From Anas platyrhynchos (Eukaryota; Chordata; Aves; Anseriformes; Anatidae): DNA of 64,000 nucleotides. This document shows positions 22,145-34,594 of the stretch, in pieces. The notes beneath the pieces are model-generated. The model worked only from the letters and a program-made list of their open reading frames with translations, made no database searches and was not told where the DNA came from. The number at the start of each line of letters is the position of its first letter. Position 1 is the stretch's first letter. Both the position numbers and the translations under genes were made by a program. The stretch covers positions 8,589,001-8,653,000 of the forward strand of contig NC_092607.1 of assembly GCF_047663525.1 (NCBI RefSeq), given 5' to 3'.

Positions 22145-25100
22145 CCTGTGCTCCCTCGGGAGCCCTGTGGTCTCCTACGCGTCAGAGAGGCAATTATCCT
22201 CCTGGATTTCAAAGGCTGCGCTGAGCAGCCCCTTTTTTGTGTGAGCAAGGACGCAGGCAGGAGGCTGTGGGGAGGGGGCTGTGGCTGTAGTTGAGGGGTG
22301 TTTGCGTGTTTTCTCGGCATTGTTCACAGAGTGAAGAGCAAATAACAACAACGATAATCCGCCGGGGTGAATGACAAATTTGCTTTGCAGGGTAAACTTC
22401 TTTCCCTTTGCGCTTGCATTTTTTCCTCCTACCCCACAATAAGGAAGTTAACCATTAATACTTTTTCACGCTGCCTGCTCAGGAGGGTTTATCTCTTTGC
22501 TATTTTCTTTTTCTTTGATTATCAGCGTTTTCCTCCTTCCCCTTTGTTGCGCACACCTGCTAGCGTTAGCGGGGCACTTCATGCTTCAGTCCCTCACAAA
22601 CATCACAGCTTCGCATCGAGCTCACAGAGCAGCTGGGGAGCCCTGCTCCGCTCGTCTGCTCTGGAAAAAGGCAAGGAAGGGTCTCCCCTGGGGTGCTCCG
22701 TGCACCAGCAGCTGTTTTCATTCTTGGAACAAGGAATGAAACCCCCTATTAAAAACAACACACCGCTGTGATGCCAGGAAGACCGGGACAGTTCAGAGGA
22801 GTTAATAAAAAATAAAAAATGAGGTTCCAGCACGAGTTCCACCTGCCAGATTGCTAGCGTTGGTTTTATAATGCCCAGAACTGCTGGGGACCCAGAGCTT
22901 CCCAGCTCGGGGCTTGCGTGACTTGGTGCTGGAGGGAAGTTTCAGCAGGTGAGATGACTCAGAGCTGCCTGCTGCAAAATGCCTTCACCTTGCACCAGGG
23001 AGCTCGTCACAGCTCCAGCTGGCAGAGGCGGGATGCGGGGCAGGACGCCGCATCTGGTGTGTGCAGGGGGCCAGAGTGTTCAGCATGGGTCTCTCTGCCA
23101 TTGCTGAGGTGAGGGATCAGCACTGGGATTTGGGCTCGCTTCTCAGCAGAACAGTGTCCCTCCAAACCGTGTGGCCTTGGCAAGCAGCAAGCCAACAGTC
23201 AGAAAGCCTCGAAGGAGCTCAGCACGCCAAATAACGCCGTGGGATTAAAGAGCAGCCGCTCCATGCCTAGGCAGATGTGCACCGTCACCTCTGGCTCTGC
23301 CTGCTTTGAATGCTCCAGGGGCTCACCTTCCCTTTGGTATCACATCAGTGCCAGGCCACTTCCCAGGGAAATCAAGAAAAAAGACTGAATGGCCCAAAGC
23401 AGGAGCTGGAGCTGGCCCTGAAGTGAGCAGCTGACCAGGGGACTTCTGATATGATCCCGAAACAGCCACATGGAGAGCAAGAGCTGCTGCCTGCTTCCCA
23501 GCCGTAAGAAGTGACACCAACCAGACAACGGGGAGAGGAGCTGCTGCACAAGCCAGGTGATAGATGTGTCTCATCCTTACTCACAAACCCCAGAGAAGAC
23601 TATTTCTAGGCAGTACAGAGCAGGCTTTCCAAAACCACTGGTGCACACGGCTGTGCGCTCTCTGCAACTGGAAAGGGATTTTTGTCTGTATTTTTGAAAC
23701 AATCTGTTCATGTTCTCTCATGTGTGAGGCTGGCTGCATCAATTTTTCAGCATGACTTATTTTTCTGCCGGTCTTGGTGCTACACTGGCTGAACAGATGA
23801 ATCAGACCACGTTGTGAAACCAGTTGAGAGCCAATGCTATTCCAAGATATTATCCTATAGCTTGTTTTTGAGCAAATTCTCTATCTGCCTGGCCCGTTGC
23901 CTTACAAAGAGCTGCTCTAAGACCCGGGGCAATCTCTCTCAGATCAAGAGGAATTGGTCTATAATTGATTTGTTTATAGCTGCCTGCTGCCCAGCTTGGA
24001 TTATGAGGGCTGTGCTCTGCATTCGTATCTCAAGTGGGCTGCTGTCAAAGAAGACTATGTAAAACCCCATGGTCCTAGGGGTTTCCTTGTTCTGCCCAGG
24101 CTGGGTTCCTGTCGTGCACGGCTGGACCAAGGAGACCTACACAACAAAAAGCTCTCTTTATGACCAGATTAAATGTGGGAGGCAGCAGAACTTTCTGAAA
24201 TCCCTTCAGGCTCCATCGGGTGGATACTGCTTAGGAGTTCTTAAATAGCATAGAAAGAGCAGCTTTTCTTTGCACAGAATTTTGCTGTTCTAGCTTTAGT
24301 TGTAGCCTTGGTGTCTTCTCAGGGCCGATAGGGGTCAATTCTGGAGCTCCTCTGCCAGGCTCCTTCAGCTCTCCCTTGGCTAGCGAGGCCGCTCCTGGGG
24401 CAGCAGCGGTGGCTGTGATCCCTGCTGCCAGCAGCTCGAGTCCTGCCACGGGGGCTCTGGCTGCTGACACCTCGGGACAAAGCTGCTACAGGCTGCGATA
24501 GGATCCAGTGCTGTTTGGAGCCAGTTCTGCACCCATCTGTTTCCCAGCAGGGTGGTCACCCAGGTGGATCCGTGCCCCGTGCAGGTACACGTGCAAGCAG
24601 CGTGAAAGCTCTCTTCATGGGAGCTTCATTTTAGGAGTAGCAGCAATTATAATTTGGCACAACAAACAACAAATTTGCCTTGTAAAGGGAGCAAATGGCT
24701 TTTTCCCTTTAGGGCATCTCTTGATTTGTTCCTAGAACCTTCCAGCTTTTTCCCCTCTCTCCTTCCTCCTGCGACTGGTTCTGTGGGCATTCTGCTGGCC
24801 CCCAGAACACAGGGTATGTGACTTTGGGATTACCCCCACAGGTCATCACTTGGGGTCAGCAATGCCCACTGGATAGCTCTCTATTTGCCTAAGCCTACAT
24901 CATTGCTGTCTGTGGCCATACAGAGGCCACCACAGGTACCTTCTCCAGCTGGAGCTGCCGCATTTTGGAGTCCCACATGCGTAGACCAAACCTCCCTGGG
25001 TGAAGCACACACCAGGTAGGGTTATATTTCACTGCTGGTCCTTTGCTGATGAAGGACACGGTGTTAGGATCCTGCAGCAATTTCCCAGGTATTGATTTCC

Positions 25101-28100
25101 TCTTAGCTTTACCTCCTCCAGTCCCTGTGCCATGCTTTAAAAAATCGCCCCTGTCTGTTCCAGGTGCAGAACGGGTAGCTCCAGATAAGCTGAGCAGCGT
25201 GTGAAATGGGCCTGCTCATCCTGGGAGGCTGAAACTAATGTCAGGAAGAAGTAACCCATCAAATGACAAAAACATCGCTTCCTATTCTCAGCTGTCAAGG
25301 GCTTTTCTGCACTCCTCCAGAATGTCACAGACGGGGACTGTTGGCCTCCAGTTTCTCTAAGCCCCAGTACTCCTGATGGAGCCACACATAACTGTTTCCT
25401 GTGGGTTTCTTTTACTCGAGAGATGTGGTGGTGGCCCACTTATCACAAGTGTCCTAATGGTACATTAAACAGAACTGACTAAGAAGATTAGAAGCTTTAT
25501 TTTCTGCCTAAGTTTGCCACCTTAGAGATAGGCTGGGACATATCTGAGTTCAAATTTCTTATCCCGCATAGCAGACTGATGACATATTATAAATAAATTG
25601 ACCATTACTACATTGTCTGTTGCCGGTACGTACCCAGTATTTTTCATTCCAAAGGTTTTTTGCAAAGATGCAATAATTTCTGCGGAAAGCAAACAAAATG
25701 AGATGAGAAAGACAAGGCTTGACCTGTGTTATCAGTTACTTCTAAGGAAGAAATGGAGAAGCCAAATCTCAAACACAGCAGGTGTGGTAAGACTTGCCTT
25801 TAGAAAATTATACGAGACTGGGTTTTTCCACCTTGGAAAGATAAAGTGCTGGGATTTGGATCTTCAGAGACTCCCGAGTCGATCCTTTGAACAACAACAG
25901 GTATCCTGGGGAGAAATTTCCCTTGAAGAATTCAGATTGGTAGGAACCTGAATACAAACAATTATCAAAATAATCTCTTGCAAAAGGTCCCTCTGGATGG
26001 GAGCACAGTTTGCTCCGTGAGAATGAGTCTGAAGCAAGGGATCCGATTAAAAATAGCCAAAATAAATCGGTAATTCAAAACGTACAAGGAAGTGCCATTA
26101 GAAAAGGCTGTCTCAGAGAGTTAAAAGCTTGCTTGAAAAGCCTACTTAATCTTCAAACATTACCGTATCACTGACACTACAATAGAACAAATGGCACCAG
26201 CCAGCAAGATACGTATGTGTCAGGAGGCCTGATGTGCTCTGCGGGTGAGAGCCATTTATAGAGCTGCTACCTGTCTGGCTCTGTTTATCTCCTGGTGGAG
26301 CGACAGCAGCATTTCAGCATCATCCAAGTGAACTGCCAGGAGTTTCAGCCAGATGTCAGCATCCTACAGTCACTGGTTCCTGAATTTCAAGCTAAATACC
26401 AGCTCCTTCCTCTTCTTACCCAGGCAGACAGAGCTCAGATGCCAGCAGTGAATTCATCTTTGGTCTTCCACTCTCATTTCAGTTTGGAAAGGAGCTTTGG
26501 CTAGAAAGTTACACAGCACAATACAGCCACGCTCCGGGAACAAGGAGAGCTGGCGTTAAAATCCTAACCCTGTCCCTGGCTCACAAAAGTCCTTCATCTG
26601 CCGGTACCCCTCCTGAGGAAACACTGCTTTAAAAGCTTCTGATGAAAAATCAGAGTTTAAGTAAGATGTGTTAGTTTATGGAGAGGGTGTGAGGAAAACC
26701 GTGTTTCCATTAAGGACCTAATAACAAAGCAGTTATACTTATTTTTTCCTGGCTCGATAATGATAACCTGAGGATGAAAAGATTATGGTGGGCAAGGACG
26801 TATGTGGTGTAGTGTATGGTAATAAACAGGTCTCACTGCAAAGACTTGCAGGGAATACTTCAGTGCAAACCAAACAAGAAATTTAGAAAGAAATAAAAAA
26901 GCTAAGGATGAGTTGGGTTTGGAAAAAGACTTCACATCTGAGCTCTGTCTCTGTTCAGAATTGGGTGTTGACAAGATTGCCATTTCTGCCTGTTGAATCA
27001 ATGCTAGCTTTGAAACCCACACAAATCTCACAGGCTTTGGAAAGTCATCCACCCAGCATACACCTACAAACAGCTTCCTTTTTCATCGTTTCAAAATCAG
27101 GGAAATGAATGGGTCAGCGCGGTGCAGGTGGAAGGCGCGCAGCCAGGGCGGGCTGATGGCACCACCTGCTTGCAGCTCAAAGGCCATTGCCCTTGTGCAG
27201 AGCCTGGCACTGCCACCAAGGCGTTTGATGGTCTGCCAGGGGGCTGGTGGTAGAGGGAATGGGTGGGAGCTGTATAAAAGCTGCAATTTTGGTCTGCCTA
27301 TTTCTCCTGTCCATAGCTAGTGCCAGTTTTGTCGGCAGAGGGAACGGAGGGGCTTTAACCTGGAAGGCAGATGGTACTGATGTGAGCCCTGTGTGTGCTC
27401 TGCCCTCTGCCCACAACCCTCAGACCCTGAGGATCAGTGCCATGAGGGTGTACGTGGATGGCAGCACCCCCAGCTCAGCGTGCTGGTAGCATGGAAATAA
27501 TTTAACCTGGTCGTTTAAGCCGCACTGACAGGGGCTCTCCTGACATTCACCGGAGTTATTTCTCCATCCTCAGGGGTTTTGTATCCTCGATGCTGTGTTC
27601 AGACCTTAAAGGCCAGGGTTTATTGCTGTTCCTGAGCTCTGGGTTTATCCCTTGGCCGTCACAGGTAGTGAAAGCTCTGATCATTATTTAAGAGTAATTT
27701 TTTCTTAATTTTTAAGCCAGAAAAAATGCTTTGTAAAGTGTCTTTGTCCTCTGCAACTCACAGCTGTGCACATTTCCTAGTTGTCCGTGAAGTCTTATGA
27801 GCTAAAATAAAAAGATAAAAGGTTTTAAATCCAATTGCTCATAACCTTTGAAATTGTTGTTGTTAATACCTATGTAACCGAAATGCTTGGTAGCAGCCTG
27901 GGAAATCCTTTTACTACAAATGCCGCACCTTACGCCCTCTGTGCAGAACTGATTCTTTATCAGCAAACCAATAAGGTTTCCTCAAAGCATTTAGACTCCT
28001 GGACCTGCAGCAAAACCAAGCTGGCGCTACGGACACGTTCGGGCTAGGAGAAGGCCCAAGAAAATCTGAGTCTTAATACCACAGAGAAACAAAGCGCAGC

Positions 28101-28220
28101 ACGCGCTGCTTTCCCCTTTACAGATCACACCGAGGCGTCTCCACTTGGGAGCTGGGCAGGGGGGAAATAAACAACCAAAGAAACAAAGAATCAAACAAAT
28201 AAAGCCGGGCAGCAGCAGGA
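22145..28220. other. Intergenic GHRH-MANBAL
   Basis: No homologous protein segment or RNA gene recognised. The two flanking genes diverge here, so their distal regulatory elements probably lie within. An isolated TATAAAAG at 27273-27280 (+) has no supported transcript. Confidence 0.55.
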
Positions 28221-28560
28221 GGCTTTAATTAGGGCCGCTCGGGCGCTTCGGGGAAGCAGGGCCAGCCCTGGGTGAGGGGCGGCCTGGGGGGGGGTCGGTT
28301 CGGGGTAGGCCGCCCTTAGCAACCGGGCGGCCGCGGGCGGTTGCTAGGGGCGGGCCGAGGCGGGAAGCGCTTCCGGGGCGGCGCGGCCTGGCGGAGAGCG
28401 GCCGGTGAGGGGCGGCGGGGACCGGGGGGTTTTGGGGGACCTGAGGGGACCCTGAGGAGACCCGGGGAGACCCTGAGGATCCGGGGGGTCCGGGCAGAGC
28501 GGGTGGGCCCGGGCCTCGTCCAGCCCGGCCTGCAACGCCCCCAGGGCTGAGGCGCCCGCA
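28220..28560. promoter_or_regulatory. CpG-island promoter of MANBAL
   Basis: Dense CG dinucleotides in an otherwise AT-rich region, no TATA. Contains everted RFX-type half sites (28317-28325 tagcaaccg, 28338-28346 cggttgcta) and an ETS-like palindrome ggaagcgcttcc (28363-28374). Ends over a good donor at 28405. Confidence 0.75.
28365..28404 (+). other. MANBAL: MANBAL noncoding exon 1 (3' edge)
   Basis: Donor GGCCG|gtgagg at 28405 inside the CpG island. The start of transcription is not defined by the sequence; the left edge given is nominal. Confidence 0.5.
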
Positions 28561-30023
28561 GGCTCCCCGGGCAGGCTGTGGCAGGGCCCTGAGGCAAGAA
28601 TTCTCCTACCCGCTAACCTGGACCTCCTCTCCTCCAGCTCGGAACCGCTCCCCCTCGTCCTGTTGATAAGTGATGAGGAAGGAGCCGCTCTCCTTTTTTA
28701 TCAGCCCCCTCCAGGTACTGGAGGGCTGCGGTGGGGTCCCCACAGAGCCTTCTGCAGGCCCTCAGCCTCCCGTGCTCTGTGCTGAGCGGCCGTGGTGCCT
28801 CAAGAGGAGCCCGGTGTGTGCCACCTGAAGTGCTCCTGCGGCCCTGTCTGTGTTAGTTATTGTACGTGGAGATGGGGCTTGGGGGTGCCAGCTGGGAAGC
28901 ACGGGGCAGCAGAAGGAGAGGTTTTATCTGCCCCTGTTAGGGTGGCTCGTGTGTGGCCCTGAGCCTGAAAGCACGAGGTTCTTTATTGTGGGGCCTGATT
29001 CTGCCCCCAGGAGGACAGCTGCATCGGCTTCCCCTGGTGGCACCGAGCGAAGCCTCGAGCCAGAGCCCTGCAGCCCCGCGCTGACTCCATGGTGTGGCTC
29101 TGTGGTACTGCTGGGTGGCAGCAGCTAGCTTGCTGTAAAACCCTAAGAGTAGTTTTAAACCGATAATCAAAGTCAGTTCTTTTAGTGTGGTTGAGCTGTG
29201 TTTTTACCTGCTTCCACCAGAGTGTTCCAGTGAGCCAGCAAGGCCTGGGGGGAGAGGCGATACCTGCTGGTAAACCAAGTGGGAGAGCTGGGGAGGGCCG
29301 TGCTGTGTCATACACTTAGGTCTTCTGCCAGAGTATAAACCTTTAAATACAGCCTAAGAACATTTATTTTAGGTGTAGGTAACAGGCTAGGCCATCTGGG
29401 GAAAAAGGTGGCTGAGCCTGTGGAGAAGAAGAGATGTTAACATGGGAAGAGATGGTGAAATTGTAGCTTCTCTGGAAGAGGGAGGAAGACCCAACTGTCG
29501 CTCAGGGCCCTGTTGCATTGGCCGCCAGGCAGAGTGTGACGAGGTAGCTCCCTGGGTGGGAAAACTCACTTCTCGTTTGGTGCGTGCTGCAGGAGGCGGC
29601 GTGCCTGGTACCGAGCCTGGCTTCCTGCTGCTCGTTGGGCCTCCTGACACATCTACCTCGGAGGTTTAGCCTCCTTCGGCGTGCAGGTCTGTGAGTCTTT
29701 TCAAAGCAGGGAATTTTTTTTCCCCTTGTATTAGTTCTGCTCCGCTGATAGCAGCAAAATGAGAGGCTCTCCCGTGGGGTGCCGGCTGTGACTGCTGCGA
29801 TAGCTGGAGCGTGGTGTCAGCGCGGGGCGTGCTGTGTGGGTTGTGTTCGCCACCTGGGCGCTCGGTGCTGCTCACGTCACTGGGGATATTTACACAATTA
29901 ATAACGCCCTAACGAGAGGTGAAGTAGGAAAGGGAAGGGTGACTGGCGGAATACAAGGACGGGGATTTTTGGTGTTGTTGTCTATGTGTCAGTTCCCTTT
30001 TCTGATTTGTGTTGGTGTTTCAG

Positions 30024-30072
30024 GTGTGTGAATCAGGACTGTCGGTAGCAGCTTGTGCCAAGAAAACCCCAG
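30024..30072 (+). other. MANBAL: Possible MANBAL 5' UTR exon
   Basis: 49 nt between an acceptor-like tggtgtttcag and a strong donor CCCCAG|gtgagg, between the CpG island and the coding exons. Noncoding; support is splice signals only. Confidence 0.3.
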
Positions 30073-30460
30073 GTGAGGAGAGAAGCAATGTGCCTGCCTG
30101 CTCTGTTTACTAAGACTGGGAGCAAGAATGAAGTTCTCTAAAAGTGTCCCAATAAGTAAAAATCCAGACAAAATACAACTCAAGGCTGAAGTTTTCTGAT
30201 TCTTGCTTAGGAACTGCTGCCTTGGTAGATTAGAGGAAGGGGAATTTTAAAAGCTGAGGGTTAGGAGTGCATTACATTTATGCGTGCTTTGCTGCTGCTG
30301 TCCTAAGCCCAGTCCCAGCCTTGGGTCTGCACTGGGACTCTGTGAGCCTGCATGGCCCAGTCCAGCTTCATGCACAGATCACGAATTCAGTCAGAATTTG
30401 AAGTGTTTTTTTTTTCTCTTCACTGAAGTGTAGACTGAAGGAGGTCACCTGTTCCTATCT

Positions 30461-30513
30461 CCTGATTCAAAGGAGATATTAAATTATATCCTGATTCAAA
30501 GGAGATACTAAAT
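30461..30513. repeat. Short direct duplication
   Basis: cctgattcaaaggagatatt and onward (30461-30484) recurs with one change at 30490-30513, a 29-nt period. Local duplication in the MANBAL intron. Confidence 0.8.
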
Positions 30514-31766
30514 GCAGTTGGGAATACTTTTGCTGTCTTCTTCAATCTAAAATTAGATCCCATACTTCAGCTGAATTAAAAGAAAAGAATTATTATTGCT
30601 TGTGATTTATATACCATGCCTTTTAGTTTGTACCCAGATTTGCCTCTGTCTGTGACAGCACAGAGTTGTTGGGGTTTTTTCTTCAGTGTATCAATTATAA
30701 CTTTATTCAAGTTAGCCTCTATGTTTACTGTCTTTCTGGATGTGGTCACATCTGCAGACTGTAGAAATCTCCTAGCGTAAGAAATGCAAAGCCTGCTGGG
30801 GAGATAGAGGAATTGTAGGAGACAGGTTACTGCCCTCCAAGTGAAACGTGCGTGCAGCACCATCTTGCACCCAGCCTAGTCATACAAAAGGCAAACGAAA
30901 GCCAAGAGAGAACTGTGTATAAACAAGGAGTGCTGATTCAATAAGCACACAACTGAATCATGCAGATCAGGAAAACCGAGTAAGACAATAATCACAGCTG
31001 AGTTCTGGTGGCATCTCGCAAGAATTGAATTTCCCTTTTGTGACTTGCTGTGGCGTACTTGAGCAATTCTGGAGGGAGAGTTCTCAGTCATTATAGTGAG
31101 CCATTAGTCATTTGTAGAATGAAGCGATAACGCCATTAGGAAAAGGAAGGGAGGGAGTGGCTGAAAATCTAGCTGGGGACCCAGGAGATCAATATTTAAC
31201 TCTGACACAAACTTCCTGTGTGAGCACTGCGAGGTATGTGGGGCTTCCTGTAGCCATCCACTAACGCACTGTTTGTAAACATTGAACTCATCCCACTGTC
31301 TTCAGCAAATCTACTCTTTGTGTGCTTTATTTAAAACATTGGGTTTTGTACATCTAAAACAACAAGGCTGTGATTACATGTACAGTGTAAGTGAAAATGA
31401 ATAATTGGCATTCATCTTGCATGCACAATCAGCCTCAGGGAGAGGTATCTTCTTGCTTTTTAAGCTTTCCTTTAGTGTGTTATGGCCATCTGTCATATTT
31501 TGCTTGTTTTCCCCTCACCTGCAAACGTACTAAAACTCATATTTGAGGGCTGCTTTTTTAGGCAAGTAAAGAAAAAGACAAGCATCCAAAAGAATGCGAA
31601 TTTCATTTCCCTCTTTGTGTTTGGGTCTGTATCTGTACCAGTGTATTGTGAAGATATCCAAAGGTTATCTTCAGAAAACCCCGTAAGGTAGCCTGTAATT
31701 TTCTGCTGCTGGAAAGTAACGCCAGAGCACACGATGTAAATAATTACTCTTTTTTCTTCCCTGTAG

Positions 31767-31961
31767 AAACCAGTCTTCCTGAGAGCACTAGAGGAGAAAG
31801 GTGTTTCCACTATGGCTGCTGAATTGGATTTCTCCCCACCTGAGATCCCCGAGCCCACATTCATGGAGAACGTGCTACGCTACGGACTCTTCTTCGGAGC
31901 CATTTTCCAGCTTATCTGCGTGTTAGCCATAATCCTGCCAGTTTCAAAGTCCCATAAGACA
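31767..31961 (+). CDS. MANBAL: MANBAL coding exon 1
   Basis: Acceptor cttccctgtag, donor ACA|gtaagc. 45 nt of 5' UTR, then 50 codons carrying the N-terminus and the whole membrane helix. Confidence 0.94.
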
Positions 31962-34594
31962 GTAAGCAGTGTTCTTTAATGTTGTTGTAGATGCACAGAA
32001 TCACAGAAAATCGGGTGGGAGGGAACATTTCAGAGCTGGTGGAGACACAATAGTCTGCCCCAGAACTGATGATCCGTAGCTCATTCTCTTTCCTTCCTTC
32101 TAGCTTTCCCACCTCCCGCTGGGTGTGTGTGCTGTTCCTGATCGCACACAAGAATACTTCAGTCCCAAGCCCACGTTATCATCCTACTGCTGATTTGCTC
32201 TATTAATTGCCAGGCAGGGCGCCCCCTTTGCAGGGATTGCCTGTCAGAAAATGGTGTAGGGCTCTTGTTTGTGTATGATTTTTGGAAACAAGGTGAAATG
32301 TTGAGTGTATTTGAATGCCAAGAAGGCAGTTTTCAGTCCTGGCGCTCAATCCTGTGCCAGCATGTAGAGAGCCCTTTGCTGTTCGTAGAAGAGAATGTTG
32401 AAGTGAAAGGTTGAGGTGAGCTACAGAGCTCTGATTCTATCTTCTGTTTACTTTTAAACTGGGCCACAGTGGGGTGACCCACATCCACCCAGCTGTTGTG
32501 ATACAAGAGCCCCAGGTGCTCGGTAACGCTCGTGTTGGTGGAGCTGGCAGTATTTCAGGCTGCAAGTTTGTTGGTTTGATGTAGGTTTTCTCTAAACATG
32601 CATGGTATTTGGTATTATTTTCAGTAACAACTCAGAATGGAAAGCTTTGATTTCAGGCTCTGTTGCTGTGTTTGCACCCTCTTGTGCAGAGGAAGCATGG
32701 AGATTTTCAGCAGTACATGGAATTGATGTTACCTGCCTTGTAAAGGAGCTTGTAGGACACAAAATATGCCTAGGGTAGCTGGAGAAGGGAACGCCTGAGG
32801 GTGAGGCACAGTGCAAAGGAAAAAGGCTCTGGCCGATGTGTTCTGATAACAGCAGTCTGGGGGGTTAAAACTATACAACAGAGAGGGCAGAATGAGATTT
32901 TCTTCTCTAGCTCAGGTAGGACAGTTCATGGCCCAACTTTCACCTTTAACTGTCAGGGGGATGTGGAGGTGCGTTGACGCACTGGATTCCTGATGCCCTG
33001 GCCTGGGTGCATGCTCCCTTCTGCTAGTCCTGCTGCAGCCACCAGAGCCCACCCATCTGCGTCCATCGCTTCCCTTTATATATTTATGGCTGTTCTTGAA
33101 AGCCGGGAAGAGTGACGGTTTTAGTTTGAAGTGGGAAGCTGAAGACCAAGCCTCCAATTAAAGTGATAAAGCTCAAGGACCTGTTCCTGTTTAAGGTCAT
33201 CCTTTGTTATTTGCATGCTCTTTTTTTTTTTTTTTTTTTTTTTCCTCCATGCTGTCCTATTGACGTTCTGCCCTTGTGATTAATTTCCAAGACAATAAAC
33301 AAGAAAGACCATCCCTCCAAACCTTGGGAATGGTGCTCGAGTCCAGGTAGGGTACAGATTGGCTTCTCTGTTTTGGAGGCTTCAGGTTTTGGAGACTACC
33401 TTGGTTTGAACATTAGAAGGCAGCAGTGTTCGCTTTATGGCAGCACCACGCTGCATCCTTGAGTAATAACTGCGTGTTGCTCCATTTCTCCGGAGCCTGC
33501 CAGCTCCCTGTGCGCTGATTACAGCCTTTGGAAAGCCAGCCAAATCTCCTTCCTTGGAAAGCCACGCAGATGTGAACTGTAATAGCCCAGTGACTTGAGA
33601 GGTGTTTGAACAGAGCTCCTTGATTAAAAGGATCCTGTCAGATACTTGCCTTCCCCTCTGTTATCTGGAGCTCTGTCTTGGAAGCTTGAAACTAGCACGT
33701 CTTGCTCTGCCATTTTTTGTGTGTCCTTTTCCAGTTGGCAAGCTCTGACTGATAGAAACCAAGATGCTAAAGCAATATTTGTACTCAAATGCATTTAATG
33801 GAAGCAGGCAATCTGCGTGTGTGTGCTTTCTCAGATGAGACTGGCGCTGCTCCCTTATGTTTTTACAAGATAAGTAGACTTTATTTCCCATGGCTGAAGT
33901 ATTATCTGTCATCTCCCCTGAAGGAAACAAGCTGGATGCCTAAGGACTCCTTGTTAGGCCAGGTGAAGAAAGCTTTGCCTTTGGTTCCCTCCCTGAATTT
34001 CAGGCTTGACTTAGTGGCTCTGAACTTGACATTCGTACTGCTGTTTTGAGGATTACCTTTTGTCTTGCACAGGATGAGGCTTAACATTTTGCAGAAATAC
34101 CTATGGCATGTTACCATGCATACTGGTGATTTTTATGGTGTCTTTTCATTTTCCTAGTTTGAATAGTTCTCATTTAGTGTTGATTTTCTTTCTGCCGTTA
34201 AAACTGGGGTACTGTGTTTCTCCAAAGCCTGATTTAGACACTTACACTTACAACAGCTTCTCTGGTAACAAGCTGTTTCTGGGCATGAACTTGCACTCCT
34301 CAAAAAGCACACGCAGAAGAAGCAGACACGGTGCTGCTCAAGTCTCATTAAATGTCGGCTCGGTTTGATAAAGACGTGTTCCAACAGAGATACCCAGCAC
34401 TTGTTCCTTTGGCTTGCACACAAATTCCCAAAGTGAGCTGTCAGCAAACTGTTAAAAAGTTACTGTTTCTTGATTGATTCCTGCAGGACTCGGACAGTTT
34501 TGAGCCGAAGACGTCAGAGACAGTGAAGAAGCCAAAGGCAAGTGCTCCGCAGATAAGCAAGAAACCCAAGAAAGAAACAAAGAAGAAACGATAA
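31812..34594 (+). CDS. MANBAL: MANBAL, small single-pass membrane protein
   Basis: 85-aa protein (mannosidase beta like; function unknown, the name implies no enzyme activity). Coding exons 31812-31961 and 34487-34594 join in phase 0. Residues 1-24 are an acidic/proline N-terminus ([14 protein letters not shown]). About 25-44 form one hydrophobic helix ([20 protein letters not shown]). The rest is a charged tail ending [11 protein letters not shown]. Length and sequence match the human protein of 85 aa closely. The start ATG is the first in the exon, 45 nt after its acceptor, and the N-terminus aligns. It lies between GHRH and SRC as in other vertebrates. Confidence 0.96.
31994..32070 (-). 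repeat. CR1-type 3' end fragment, reverse orientation
   Basis: cagaatcacagaaaatcggg followed by ggagggaacatttcagagct resembles the reverse complement of the CR1 3' terminus (agaatcatggaatgg...ggaagggacc). Short and diverged; just after the MANBAL exon 1 donor. Confidence 0.5.
33221..33243. repeat. T23 homopolymer
   Basis: Uninterrupted run of 23 T in the MANBAL intron. Confidence 0.95.
34487..34594 (+). CDS. MANBAL: MANBAL coding exon 2
   Basis: Acceptor gattcctgcag. Encodes [18 protein letters not shown] to KKETKKKR, stop TAA 34592-34594. Lysine-rich cytosolic or lumenal tail. The exon continues as 3' UTR. Confidence 0.95.
   Translation, partial: DSDSFEPKTSETVKKPKASAPQISKKPKKETKKKR

Noticed and set aside
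27247-27489. Small frame with a signal-peptide-like stretch (AAILVCLFLLSIASA) near a TATAAAAG
   Set aside because: Its only suitable ATG lies upstream of the TATA element, so the promoter could not drive it; no homology recognised.
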